Source: an uncultured Coriobacteriales bacterium
Lineage (GTDB): Bacteria > Actinomycetota > Coriobacteriia > Coriobacteriales > UMGS124
Length of the DNA stretch: 11,105 nucleotides
Assembly (NCBI GenBank): GCA_934662525.1
Contig: CAKUKJ010000045.1
Span: forward strand, 1-11,105
Direction: 5' to 3'
This document shows positions 1-7,874 of the stretch, piece by piece. The translations under genes and the position numbers were made by a program. The number at the start of each line of letters is the position of its first letter. The first letter of the stretch is position 1. The notes under the pieces were generated by a model that made no database searches, was not told the DNA's origin, and worked only from the letters and a program-made list of their open reading frames with translations.

Positions 1-640
1 CCCGTACTCGCTGCGCATCGGCATGTACGCCTCAATAGCCGTCATCGTGCTCGGCATCCTGTTCGGCCTGCTGGCGGCGCTGAGACACAACAGGTTCGTC
101 GACAGGTTCCTGATGTTCCTGTCGACGCTGGGGGCCACCGTGCCGACGTTCGTGTTTGCGACGCTGTTCCTCTATGTGTTCAGTAAGATGCTCGGCCTGG
201 TGCCTACTTACGGCGTGGCGGATTGGCGGGGGTATATCGGCCCGGCCGTCGTGCTCGCGCTGTTCCCGTTGGCCTATGTCGTGCGCCTCATGCGCTCCTC
301 TATGCTCGACGTGCTCGGGCAGGACTACATCCGCACGGCACGCGCCAAGGGCCTGCCCGAGTGGAAGGTCGTGGGCAAGCACGGCCTGCGCAACGCGCTG
401 CTTCCCGTGGTGACCTACATCGGCACGATGTTTGCGGCGCTCATCACCGGCTCCTTCGTCGTGGAGAAGGTGTTCAGCGTGCCGGGCATAGGCAGCCTGT
501 TCACCACGAGCGTGCTCAACCGCGACTACACGCTCATCATGGGCACGACGGTGTTCTTCGCCATCATCCTCGTCGTGTGCGTGCTCTTTATCGACATCTT
601 GTACGTGTTGATCGACCCCCGAATCAAGTTGGACGAGTAG
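1..640 (+). CDS. Peptide ABC transporter permease, DppB/OppB type (5' partial)
   Basis: One of two membrane subunits of an Opp/Dpp-type importer that carries di- or oligopeptides (sometimes nickel or other small ligands) across the cytoplasmic membrane. The reading frame is open from the left edge: PYSLRIG precedes the first internal Met at position 23 and matches the middle of DppB proteins, so the true start is outside the window. About 212 of the usual 300-odd residues are present. They include hydrophobic segments near visible residues 8-27, 40-60, 78-97, 133-155 and 180-204, and the cytoplasmic EAA loop that contacts the ATPase (about 109-136, with DYIRTARAKGL and the following HGLRNALLP). 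The C-terminal IDPRIKLDE is typical of the family. The gene stops 9 nt before the next permease gene. The family assignment is secure; the substrate cannot be read from the sequence. Confidence 0.93.
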   Translation, partial: PYSLRIGMYASIAVIVLGILFGLLAALRHNRFVDRFLMFLSTLGATVPTFVFATLFLYVFSKMLGLVPTYGVADWRGYIGPAVVLALFPLAYVVRLMRSSMLDVLGQDYIRTARAKGLPEWKVVGKHGLRNALLPVVTYIGTMFAALITGSFVVEKVFSVPGIGSLFTTSVLNRDYTLIMGTTVFFAIILVVCVLFIDILYVLIDPRIKLDE

Positions 641-641
641 G
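636..641 (+). promoter_or_regulatory. Ribosome binding site choosing the ATG at 650
   Basis: AGTAGG, overlapping the stop codon of the upstream permease gene, lies 8 nt before ATG 650. The alternative GTG at 641 has only a weak GGA at similar distance. The ATPase gene at 2001 shows the same layout: a stop codon running into a purine-rich GGTG, then a short spacer and ATG. This supports ATG 650 and suggests translational coupling. Confidence 0.45.
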
Positions 642-649
642 TGCCTCGC

Positions 650-1990
650 ATGCAGACAGACGAACAGACGATAGACCCGTCGCTGTGGGAGCCCCTGCCG
701 CGCGAGGAGAAGAACGCCGAGGCCATCGAGAGGCCGAGCACGACGTTTGCCCAGGATGCCTGGAGGCGCCTGCGGCACAACAAGGTGGCCATGGCGTCGC
801 TGGTGGTCATCGTGCTCATCGCCCTCATTTCCATCTTCGTGCCGTTCTTCTGGCGCTTCTCCTACGACGAGCAGAACCTTGCCATGGTGAGCTTGCCGCC
901 GAGCTATGACTGCTATCGGATCGGACCCGACGAGAACTACTATGTGACGTCGCAGTACAACGTCATTCGCGTCGCCGACGACGGCACCCCCGAGGAGGCC
1001 CTCTCCCCGCGTCGCAAGGATACTGCCAACCTCCAGAACCTTTACGAGGTCGACGGCAAGGTCCTCACGCTGAGCTACGGCATGTACAAGGCGGCGCTCA
1101 CCGAGTACAGCGCGCTGGAAAGTGCGGCGAAGGCGGCGGGGACCGACATGGTGAACGTGGCCGACGCCTCCTACCTGCAGGAGTATTTCGCCGATGACCC
1201 CGACACCACGCAGGTCACCCTCGAGCGCGCCTACTCCATCTTGGAGAACGACGTGCAGAAGGTGAGCCTCACCTACGACGGAAATCCCGTGACCGACACG
1301 GTGCACCTGCGCAACAAGACGTACATCTTCGGCACCGACAGCCTCGGGCGCGACCTGTTCATCCGCGTGGTGTACGGCGGCCGCATCTCGCTTCTTGTGG
1401 GCCTGCTCGCTGCCGTGCTCAACTTCGTGGTGGGCGTCACCTACGGCTCCATTGCGGGCTTCGTGGGCGGCAAGGTCGACAACGTGATGATGCGCATCGT
1501 CGACGCCATCGACTCCATCCCCACGACGCTCTACGTCATCCTCATCATGGTAATCGTGGGGCCGGGCCTTTTGCCCATCGTGCTGGCCTTGGGCCTCACG
1601 ATGTGGATTCGCATGGCACGCATCGTGCGCGGCCAGGTGCTCACGCTCAAGAGCCAGGAGTTCGTGAAGGCCTCCACCATCATGGGGGCCGGCATGGGGC
1701 GCATCCTGCGCCGCGACCTCATCCCGACCATGATGGGCCCCATCATGGTGGCCCTGTCCATGCAGATTCCCAGCGCCATCTTCGAGGAGGCGTTCCTCAG
1801 CTTCATCGGCTTGGGCGTCTCCGCGCCGCAGGCCTCCTGGGGCACACTGTGCAACGACGCGCTCTCCGGCCTGTATATCTACCCATATCAAATGTTCATC
1901 CCCGCCATTGCCATCTCCATCACCATCCTCTCCTTGAACCTGTTGAGCGATGGTTTGCGCGATGCGCTCGACCCCAAGCAGAAGATGTGA
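650..1990 (+). CDS. Peptide ABC transporter permease, DppC/OppC type, with a large extracytoplasmic insertion
   Basis: Second membrane subunit of the importer. Numbering from ATG 650 (446 aa): a cytoplasmic N-terminal tail with FAQDAWRRLRHNKVAM just before the first membrane helix (about 46-67), typical of OppC. Next comes a long polar region (about 68-226), then the conserved FGTDSLGRD motif (227-235) that opens the transport domain, further helices, and an EAA loop (about 338-360, FVKASTIMGAGMGRI). The C-terminus, LLSDGLRDALDPK, is the usual ending. Normal OppC/DppC proteins have about 300 residues and only a short segment between helix 1 and the GTD motif, so this one carries roughly 120-140 extra residues on the outside. 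GTG 641 is a possible earlier start adding three residues. The gap to the next gene is 10 nt. The family call is firm; the role of the insertion is unknown. Confidence 0.93.
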   Translation: MQTDEQTIDPSLWEPLPREEKNAEAIERPSTTFAQDAWRRLRHNKVAMASLVVIVLIALISIFVPFFWRFSYDEQNLAMVSLPPSYDCYRIGPDENYYVTSQYNVIRVADDGTPEEALSPRRKDTANLQNLYEVDGKVLTLSYGMYKAALTEYSALESAAKAAGTDMVNVADASYLQEYFADDPDTTQVTLERAYSILENDVQKVSLTYDGNPVTDTVHLRNKTYIFGTDSLGRDLFIRVVYGGRISLLVGLLAAVLNFVVGVTYGSIAGFVGGKVDNVMMRIVDAIDSIPTTLYVILIMVIVGPGLLPIVLALGLTMWIRMARIVRGQVLTLKSQEFVKASTIMGAGMGRILRRDLIPTMMGPIMVALSMQIPSAIFEEAFLSFIGLGVSAPQASWGTLCNDALSGLYIYPYQMFIPAIAISITILSLNLLSDGLRDALDPKQKM

Positions 1991-2000
1991 GGTGCACATC

Positions 2001-3101
2001 ATGGCAGACAACGAGGTTTTGAAGGACGACGGAGCCGCTGCGGCGGGCCAAGCAGCCGCCGACTCGCCCCAGGCCGCCCTGCTCGACGTGCGCAACCTGC
2101 GGACTTCCTTCTTCACGCATGCCGGTGAGGTCAAGGCCATCCGCGACGTGAGCTTCACCGTGGGGCAAGGCGAGATCGTGGGCATCGTGGGAGAGTCGGG
2201 CTCGGGCAAGTCGGTCACGTCGCTGTCCATCATGGGCCTGCTGCAGGATCCAGGCAAGGTCGTGGGCGGCCAGATCCTCTTCGAGGGGCAGGACCTGCTT
2301 GCGAAGAAGCCCTCTGAGATGCGCCGCGTGCGCGGAGCCCAGATAGCGATGGTGTTCCAAGACCCCATGACTGCCCTCGACCCGCTTTTCACGGTGGGCG
2401 ACCAAATCGTGGAGACCATCCGCGAGCATCAGAAGGTCACCAAGGAACAAGCCCACGAGCGTGCGGTGGAGATGCTCTCGCTGGTGGGCATCCCCGGTCC
2501 CGAGCAGCGCATGAGGCAGTACCCGCATGAGTTTTCCGGCGGCATGCGCCAGCGCGCGATGATCGCCATGGCTTTGTCGTGCCGACCCCGCCTGCTCATC
2601 GCCGACGAACCCACCACGGCCCTCGACGTCACGGTGCAGGCGCAGGTGCTCGAGCTGCTCAAGTCGCTCAACGCCGAGATGGGCATGTCTACCATCCTCA
2701 TAACCCACGACCTGGCCTGCGTCGCCTCGACGTGCAGCAAGGTCCTCGTGATGTATGGCGGGCAGCTCATGGAGACGGGCAGCGACCAGGACGTGTTCTA
2801 TCGGCCCCGGCACCCCTACACGATGGGCTTGCTCAACTCCATTCCCCGCCGCTCGGTGGAGGCGGGCAAGCGCAGGCTCGTTCCCATTCAGGGCACCCCG
2901 CCCGATTTGCTCAACCCGCCCACGGGCTGTCCCTTCTACCCGCGCTGCCCCTTCGCCATGAAGATATGCGCGAGCAGGGAGGTCCCGTATTTCGAGGTAG
3001 GGGAGGGCCATCTGGCCAAGTGCTGGCTGTGCCACCCCGACGCCCCCAAGGTGGAGGGCTACGAGGCTCAGAAGGGAGGCATCGCCCATGACGCAGAGTA
3101 A
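2001..3101 (+). CDS. Peptide ABC transporter ATP-binding protein, DppD/OppD type
   Basis: ATPase subunit that drives the peptide importer from the cytoplasmic face. In the 366-aa product the Walker A motif GESGSGKS is at 64-71, the Q-loop Gln at 120, the ABC signature SGGMRQ at 179-184, Walker B LLIADE at 198-203 and the H-loop His at 236. A C-terminal oligopeptide-transporter domain follows, containing [10 protein letters not shown] and cysteines at 310, 316, 323, 341 and 344. Clustered cysteines of this kind hold a [4Fe-4S] cluster in the mycobacterial OppD structure; whether they do so here is inference. ATG 2001 was chosen because GAGGTG lies 6 nt upstream. The longer frame from 1950 would overlap the permease gene and adds only non-homologous residues. 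The 3' end overlaps the second ATPase gene by 14 nt, so the two are probably translationally coupled. Confidence 0.95.
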   Translation: MADNEVLKDDGAAAAGQAAADSPQAALLDVRNLRTSFFTHAGEVKAIRDVSFTVGQGEIVGIVGESGSGKSVTSLSIMGLLQDPGKVVGGQILFEGQDLLAKKPSEMRRVRGAQIAMVFQDPMTALDPLFTVGDQIVETIREHQKVTKEQAHERAVEMLSLVGIPGPEQRMRQYPHEFSGGMRQRAMIAMALSCRPRLLIADEPTTALDVTVQAQVLELLKSLNAEMGMSTILITHDLACVASTCSKVLVMYGGQLMETGSDQDVFYRPRHPYTMGLLNSIPRRSVEAGKRRLVPIQGTPPDLLNPPTGCPFYPRCPFAMKICASREVPYFEVGEGHLAKCWLCHPDAPKVEGYEAQKGGIAHDAE

Positions 3102-4137
3102 GCAGGGCATGGCGGCAGCGGCACAGCGGCAGGATGCGTGCAGGGCTGCCTCGCAGGGGACGGACGCCCCGCTGCTGCAGGTGCGCGACCTCAAGATGTA
3201 CTTCAAGAAGGGCTCGGGCTTTATGGGCCATGAGCCCACCTATATCAAGGCCGTGGACGGCGTCTCGTTCGATATCGCGCGTGGCGAGACGTTCGGCCTG
3301 GTGGGGGAGTCGGGCTGCGGCAAGTCCACGACGGGGCTGTCCATCATCCGCCTGTACAAACCCACCTCGGGCCAAATACTCTTCGACGGGCGCGACATCG
3401 CCGGGCTCTCCAACCGCGAACTCAAACCCTATCGCAGCCGCCTGCAGATGATCTTCCAAGACCCCTACGCCAGCCTCAACCCCCGCATGACGGTCATGGA
3501 CCTCATCGCCGAGCCTATCGACATCGCGGGGACGCTTAAGGGCAAAGACCGCTCCGACCGTGTCTACGAGCTGCTTGAGCGCGTGGGCCTCTCAAGGGAC
3601 CATGCCAACCGCTACCCCCACGAGTTCTCCGGCGGCCAGCGTCAGCGCATCGGCATCGCGCGCGCTCTGGCAAGCGACCCGGAGTTCATCGTGTGTGACG
3701 AGCCCATCTCGGCGCTCGACGTCTCCATCCAGGCCCAGGTCGTCAACATGCTGGAGGACCTGCAGCAGCAGATGGGCCTCACGTACCTGTTCGTGGCCCA
3801 CGACCTGTCGATGGTGCGCCATATCTCGCGCCGCGTCGGCGTCATGTACCTGGGGTCGCTTGTGGAGACGGCCGAGTCGCAGGAGCTCTACGAGCATCCA
3901 CTGCACCCGTACAGCCAGGCCCTCATGTCGGCCATCCCCATCCTCGACCCGGTGCGCGGCAAGGCCGAGAAGCCCAAGCTGCTCAAGGGTGAGATACCCA
4001 GCCCGCTCGACATGCCGGTGGGCTGCAGGTTCGCCTCGCGCTGCCCCCTCGCCTGCGAGCGCTGCCGCGCTGAGATGCCCGAGCTTGTCCAGGCGGCACC
4101 CGGCCATATGGTGGCCTGCCATCTGGTCAACGAGTAA
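3088..4137 (+). CDS. Peptide ABC transporter ATP-binding protein, DppF/OppF type
   Basis: Second ATPase of the importer, expected to pair with the D-type subunit as a heterodimer. In the 349-aa product Walker A GESGCGKS is at 73-80, the Q-loop Gln at 124, signature SGGQRQ at 181-186, Walker B FIVCDE at 200-205 and the H-loop His at 238. [11 protein letters not shown] near residue 30 and the inserted [10 protein letters not shown] segment before AVDGVSF are typical of OppF. The C-terminal domain has cysteines at 313, 319, 323, 326 and 344, again a possible Fe-S or metal site. ATG 3088 has GGGAGG about 8 nt upstream and lies inside the end of the preceding ATPase gene. An ATG at 3109 is possible but has no better ribosome site. 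The stop is followed after 16 nt by the PLP enzyme gene. Confidence 0.95.
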   Translation: MTQSKQGMAAAAQRQDACRAASQGTDAPLLQVRDLKMYFKKGSGFMGHEPTYIKAVDGVSFDIARGETFGLVGESGCGKSTTGLSIIRLYKPTSGQILFDGRDIAGLSNRELKPYRSRLQMIFQDPYASLNPRMTVMDLIAEPIDIAGTLKGKDRSDRVYELLERVGLSRDHANRYPHEFSGGQRQRIGIARALASDPEFIVCDEPISALDVSIQAQVVNMLEDLQQQMGLTYLFVAHDLSMVRHISRRVGVMYLGSLVETAESQELYEHPLHPYSQALMSAIPILDPVRGKAEKPKLLKGEIPSPLDMPVGCRFASRCPLACERCRAEMPELVQAAPGHMVACHLVNE

Positions 4138-4153
4138 AAAAGGAGTCACCGCA

Positions 4154-5221
4154 ATGCCTACATGCTCCATCGAAGAAGCAAAAGACCTGCTCGCCCGCTT
4201 GCCGCGCACCAGCCTGGGCTTCTATCCCACGCCGTTGCACAAGCTTGAGCGCCTCTCCGCCGAGCTTGGCGTGAACATCTACCTCAAGCGCGACGACCTG
4301 TCGGGCGTGAGCACGTTCGGCGGCAACAAGATGCGCAAGCTCGAGTATCTGCTTGGTGACGCGCTCGCCCAGGGTGCGGACACGGTGTTCACTTATGGCG
4401 CCACGCAGTCAAACCACGCCATGCAGACGGTGGCGGCGGCCTGCAAGTGCGGTTTGCACCCTGTGCTCTACCTGGTGAGCGTGGTGGAGCCCGACCGTGA
4501 GACCTTGCGTGCCAACCTGCTGCTCGACTACATCTACGGGGCTGAGGTCCATATCGTGCAGATGGAGCCGGGCGAGGAGGAGGCCGACGCGGAGGCGCGT
4601 TCGTTCGCCATGGGTGCCGAGCATGTGGAGCGCCTGCGCGCCGAGGGCCAGCACCCCTACGACGTGCCGATGGGCGGGGCAAGCCCTGTGGGCTCAGTCG
4701 GCTTTGCGGGCGGCTTCGTGGAGCTCGAGGAGCAGTGTACCGCCATGGGCGTCGCGCCCGACTATCTCTATCACGCCTCGGGAACGGGCGGCACGCTGGC
4801 CGGCCTTGCTGCCGGGCGGGCTTTAGTGGGCTCGGACATGCGCATCGTCTCCGTGGCGGTGAGCCCCAAGGACGAGGGCTATGAGGCTCGCACGGCCGAT
4901 TTGGCCAACCGTGCGCTTGAGGTCATGGGCGCGCCGAGTGACGTGCGAGTCGACGCGGGCGACCTCCAGGTTGAGCGTGGATACTTTGCCCCCGGGTACG
5001 AGGTCCCCAATGCGTGGGGCAACTCCGCCATACGCCGACTTGCACGCACCGAGGGCGTCCTCATGGACACCGTGTACTCGGGCAAGGCGTTCGGAGGTCT
5101 TCTAGACCACATCGAGCACGGCATCGTGCCGCAGGGCTCCACGGTCGTGTTCTGGCACACAGGTGGTGCGACCGCCCTATTCTCAGAGCCCGAGATTATC
5201 GGCGATCTGGCAAAGAAATAG
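4154..5221 (+). CDS. PLP-dependent enzyme, D-cysteine desulfhydrase / ACC deaminase family
   Basis: A fold-type II PLP enzyme of 355 aa, predicted cytoplasmic. The family breaks D-cysteine to pyruvate, sulfide and ammonia, or deaminates 1-aminocyclopropane-1-carboxylate (ACC). Visible marks are the N-terminal YPTPLHKLERLS, KRDDLSG, the PLP lysine in GGNKMRK (Lys59), the substrate-carboxylate loop QSNH (85-88), the phosphate-binding SGTGGT (209-214), Tyr308 in DTVYSGKAF and HTGGAT (335-340). By eye, the residue after the catalytic Tyr is Ser309, and the residue after His335 is Thr336. ACC deaminases have Glu and Leu at these two positions, and swapping them is known to switch activity, so D-cysteine desulfhydrase-type chemistry is favoured. 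The start has AGGAG 8 nt upstream. The exact substrate (D-Cys, another D-amino acid, or an S-conjugate) is open. Confidence 0.85.
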   Translation: MPTCSIEEAKDLLARLPRTSLGFYPTPLHKLERLSAELGVNIYLKRDDLSGVSTFGGNKMRKLEYLLGDALAQGADTVFTYGATQSNHAMQTVAAACKCGLHPVLYLVSVVEPDRETLRANLLLDYIYGAEVHIVQMEPGEEEADAEARSFAMGAEHVERLRAEGQHPYDVPMGGASPVGSVGFAGGFVELEEQCTAMGVAPDYLYHASGTGGTLAGLAAGRALVGSDMRIVSVAVSPKDEGYEARTADLANRALEVMGAPSDVRVDAGDLQVERGYFAPGYEVPNAWGNSAIRRLARTEGVLMDTVYSGKAFGGLLDHIEHGIVPQGSTVVFWHTGGATALFSEPEIIGDLAKK

Positions 5222-5306
5222 TCGGCGGTCGAAGATTCGCGGGAGTCGGGGTTGTTGGGCCGCCGAAGGCCTGGAACGTTGAGGCGAGTTGAAGAGAGGC
5301 GTGTAT

Positions 5307-6758
5307 ATGGGCGATGAGAAGGCGTTTGACACTACCTGCGGCACCGGGGTTGTACCGAGTCGATGGTTCGAGCGGCTCAACGACGGCCTGCCGCCTCACA
5401 TCGCCCGGCTCAAGGCAGCAGGCGACTTCGACCGGGCGACTCGCCTGATAGACGAGGCACTTGCGGGGGGCACGACCCCCGAGCTCGCGCAGGTCATGCT
5501 TGTGGAGAAGGACCGCATGGCGCGCATCCCGCATGCCTACCCGTTCACATGCGACCAGGCGCTGGAGATGGTGCGCAGGGAATGGCCCGAGTTCACGCGA
5601 GCCCAGCTCGACGAGCTGATTGACCGCAAGAGGATTGACTGGCGCTACGTGGGAGGCAAGATACGACTTATCGAGGACTTCCTCGACTCAGTGCGCATCT
5701 ACCACACCGAGGTGCCCGGCTTGGCCCCGAACCCGCCGCAAGACCTGGCGGCCAGGGATGCCATGCTCGACGAGATGCGCGAGAAGGGCCATGCCGCGCG
5801 CAGGATTGTGCTGCATGCGACGCTCGAGGTCGCCGATCCCGAGCTTGACGAGCAGGCTGGGCGGGCGAGCCGGGTACGGGTGTGGCTGCCGCTGCCTAGG
5901 GCCTGCGAGCAGCAAAGCGAGATCGAGATCCTGTCCACTACGCCCGGCGCCGCGATTGCGCCAGCAGACTCGTTGGCGCGCACGGTCTATTGGGAGGGGA
6001 GCGGCCTCAGGAAGTGCGAGGTGACGTACTCCTATTTGTCGTGCGCGCCCTGGCACGACGTGGACGCGCTCATCGGTGCCGAGCGGGCGATGGGGGAGGC
6101 TGACCTTGCGCGGGCGCTTGCGGCCCCCGATGTTTCGGCCTGGCTGGGCGAGCAGGAGCCTCACATCGTCTTCACGCCGTATCTGCGTTCGCTTGCCGCG
6201 CGCATAGTGGCCCAGGCCGGTGCCGTGCGGCCCACGGAGAAGGCCCGTGCTGTCTACGAATGGGTGACGAACAACATCGACTACCGCTACCAGCCTCCCT
6301 ACTTCCTGCTCGACTGTATACCGCAGATGGCGGCCACTGAGCTGCGTGCCGACTGCGGTGTCTTCGCGCTCACCTTCATCACGCTGTGCCGCATCGCGGG
6401 GGTGCCGGCCCGCTGGCAGAGCGGCTTGTACGTGCGTCCCGACGAGGCAAGCGGTCACGATTGGGCGCAGTTCTACTCGCCGGCGGCTGGGTCGTGGCTG
6501 TGGGCCGACTGCTCCTTCGGCTCGGCGGGCCGCAGGACGGGCGACACCCGCAAGCACGACCACTACTTCGGTAACCTCGACCCTTGGCGCATGGTTGCCA
6601 ACGGGGACTTCTTTGCCCCGCTGGTGCCGCCGGTCGACGGGATGCGCGACGACCCCTTCGACAACCAGCGCGGAGAGATGACGGTGGACGGCGTGGGCAT
6701 CACGAGCGACCGCCTCCGCCGCCCGGTGGAAGTCCTTTCTATGGAGACGGTGGATTAG
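5307..6758 (+). CDS. Transglutaminase-like cysteine hydrolase, cytoplasmic
   Basis: A 483-aa protein with a C-terminal transglutaminase-like (papain-fold) domain, about 285-430. The catalytic triad is visible: Cys350 in RADCGVFA, His384 in GHDWAQFY and Asp401 in LWADCSFG. Bacterial members usually act as peptidases or amidases rather than as cross-linkers. Residues about 1-160 look helical. About 165-250 look like a beta-rich domain (RVRVWLPLPRACE) common before such cores. There is no signal peptide or membrane helix, so it should act in the cytoplasm on imported or internal peptides. ATG 5307 is preceded by GAGAGG about 7 nt upstream; the upstream in-frame TTG at 5289 lacks a site. It follows the PLP enzyme gene after 85 nt and precedes the dipeptidase gene by 9 nt, which suggests a shared role in peptide breakdown. 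The substrate is unknown. Confidence 0.85.
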   Translation: MGDEKAFDTTCGTGVVPSRWFERLNDGLPPHIARLKAAGDFDRATRLIDEALAGGTTPELAQVMLVEKDRMARIPHAYPFTCDQALEMVRREWPEFTRAQLDELIDRKRIDWRYVGGKIRLIEDFLDSVRIYHTEVPGLAPNPPQDLAARDAMLDEMREKGHAARRIVLHATLEVADPELDEQAGRASRVRVWLPLPRACEQQSEIEILSTTPGAAIAPADSLARTVYWEGSGLRKCEVTYSYLSCAPWHDVDALIGAERAMGEADLARALAAPDVSAWLGEQEPHIVFTPYLRSLAARIVAQAGAVRPTEKARAVYEWVTNNIDYRYQPPYFLLDCIPQMAATELRADCGVFALTFITLCRIAGVPARWQSGLYVRPDEASGHDWAQFYSPAAGSWLWADCSFGSAGRRTGDTRKHDHYFGNLDPWRMVANGDFFAPLVPPVDGMRDDPFDNQRGEMTVDGVGITSDRLRRPVEVLSMETVD

Positions 6759-6767
6759 GGGGAAGCG

Positions 6768-7808
6768 ATGGACGGGAACATGAGCGAGAGGGCCTTGCGC
6801 GCCACCGGCCGCCCCAAGGTCTTCGACCTGCATTGCGACACGATAGACCAGCTTTGCATGCGCGATGTCGAGCCGTATGCGACCGAGATTGCCGAGCAGG
6901 CAAAGCTCGGGATTGACACAAGCGGGACGCTGGCGTCTAACGGCGGCGCGCTCGCGCTCGACCGCATGGCCGCCTATGCGTGGTGCCAGTGCTTTGCCGT
7001 GTGGGTGCCCGACATCTACGACGTCGAGGGGGCTCGCGGCTTTTACCGACGTGCACGCAACTGGTTCTTCGACCAGGTGCGTGCATATAGCGACATGGTC
7101 GAGCAGGTGCGCGACGCACGGCGCGTGGAGGACGTGCTTGCCGGCGGCAAAACGGCCGCCATGCTCACGATAGAGAACGGCTCGCTCATTGGGGATAATC
7201 TGGGCATCGTCGACGAGCTTGCCGCCGATGGCGTGAAGATGGTGACGCTCACCTGGAACGGCAAGAACTCCATTGGCTCGGGCAAGTGCTCGCACGAGGG
7301 GCTCACCGAGTTCGGCAAGCAGGCGGTGAGGGCGCTTGAGGACGCCCGTATCGTCGTTGACGTCTCGCATCTGAACGACGAGGGCTTCGCCAACTTGCTC
7401 AAGGTCGCGCGCCGGCCCTTCGCCGCCTCGCATTCCAACGCGCGCAGCGTGTGCAACGTGCCTCGCAACCTGACCGACGACGAGTTCCGCGCGATTTGCG
7501 ACTGCGGCGGCGTTGCGGGCGTCAACTACTACCGGGGCTTCATCGTGGAGCGCGACTGCCCTGCCGCCGGCGAGGCGACTTTCGACGAGCTCTGCGCCCA
7601 CATCGAGCACTTCCTCGACCTCGGAGGCGAGGACGCGCTCGTTTTGGGCAGCGATTACGACGGCAGCGACGTCCCCGTCTGGCTTGACCGCTGCGAGAAG
7701 GTGGAGGCCTTCCACACCAAGCTGCTCTCCCGTTTCGGCCGCCAAATCGTAGACAAGCTCTTCTTCGACAACGCCCGCACCTTCTTCGAGCGCAACGAGA
7801 CGGCGTAA
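6768..7808 (+). CDS. Dipeptidase, peptidase family M19 (renal dipeptidase family)
   Basis: A zinc-dependent dipeptidase of 346 aa that hydrolyses dipeptides, with family members often accepting a D-residue at the C-terminal position. The metal ligands of M19 enzymes are recognisable: HCD (His22, Asp24), the bridging Glu136 in TIENGS, His201 in VDVSH, His222 in ASHSN and Asp296 in GSDYDG. The substrate-binding His of mammalian renal dipeptidase (in LTH) is replaced by Trp in LTWNGKN (Trp163), a change I recall from other bacterial members. There is no signal peptide, so the enzyme is cytoplasmic, unlike the GPI-anchored mammalian enzyme. ATG 6768 has GGGGGA about 5 nt upstream; the next ATG is at 6780. 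It is the last gene of the + strand group and meets the - strand U32-like gene end to end. Confidence 0.92.
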   Translation: MDGNMSERALRATGRPKVFDLHCDTIDQLCMRDVEPYATEIAEQAKLGIDTSGTLASNGGALALDRMAAYAWCQCFAVWVPDIYDVEGARGFYRRARNWFFDQVRAYSDMVEQVRDARRVEDVLAGGKTAAMLTIENGSLIGDNLGIVDELAADGVKMVTLTWNGKNSIGSGKCSHEGLTEFGKQAVRALEDARIVVDVSHLNDEGFANLLKVARRPFAASHSNARSVCNVPRNLTDDEFRAICDCGGVAGVNYYRGFIVERDCPAAGEATFDELCAHIEHFLDLGGEDALVLGSDYDGSDVPVWLDRCEKVEAFHTKLLSRFGRQIVDKLFFDNARTFFERNETA

Positions 7809-7844
7809 GGCGTTGCGGCCCGTCTTCACGGCAATGCGTACTTC

Positions 7845-7874
7845 AGGCTGGTTACAGCTTATAGTCTTGTTTTT
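7845..7874 (+). terminator. Candidate intrinsic terminator of the peptide operon
   Basis: The only structure seen in the 65-nt convergent gap. AGGCTG (7845-7850) pairs with CAGCTT (7855-7860) through six pairs including one G-U, closing a GTTA loop. It is followed after a few bases by the T-rich TCTTGTTTTT (7865-7874). The stem is short and the T-run does not start at its base, so this is a modest candidate. The - strand version has a mismatch and no T-run, so it would not serve the U32-like gene. Confidence 0.4.

Noticed and set aside
32..2419. 795-aa open frame on the - strand across the permease genes
   Set aside because: It lies opposite four well-recognised transporter frames, is rich in His, Arg, Ala and Gln as expected for an antisense shadow of GC-rich codons, and shows no domain I recognise.
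3560..4153. Upstream extension of the PLP enzyme frame inside the second ATPase gene
   Set aside because: It is the out-of-frame reading of the ATPase; the PLP enzyme has a good ribosome site and a family-typical start at 4154.
5222..5266. 7-bp inverted repeat (TCGGCGG/CCGCCGA) after the PLP enzyme gene as a terminator
   Set aside because: The 31-nt loop and absence of a T-run make it weak, and such repeats are expected by chance in GC-rich DNA. The rest of the 85-nt gap holds only the ribosome site of the next gene; no good promoter was seen.
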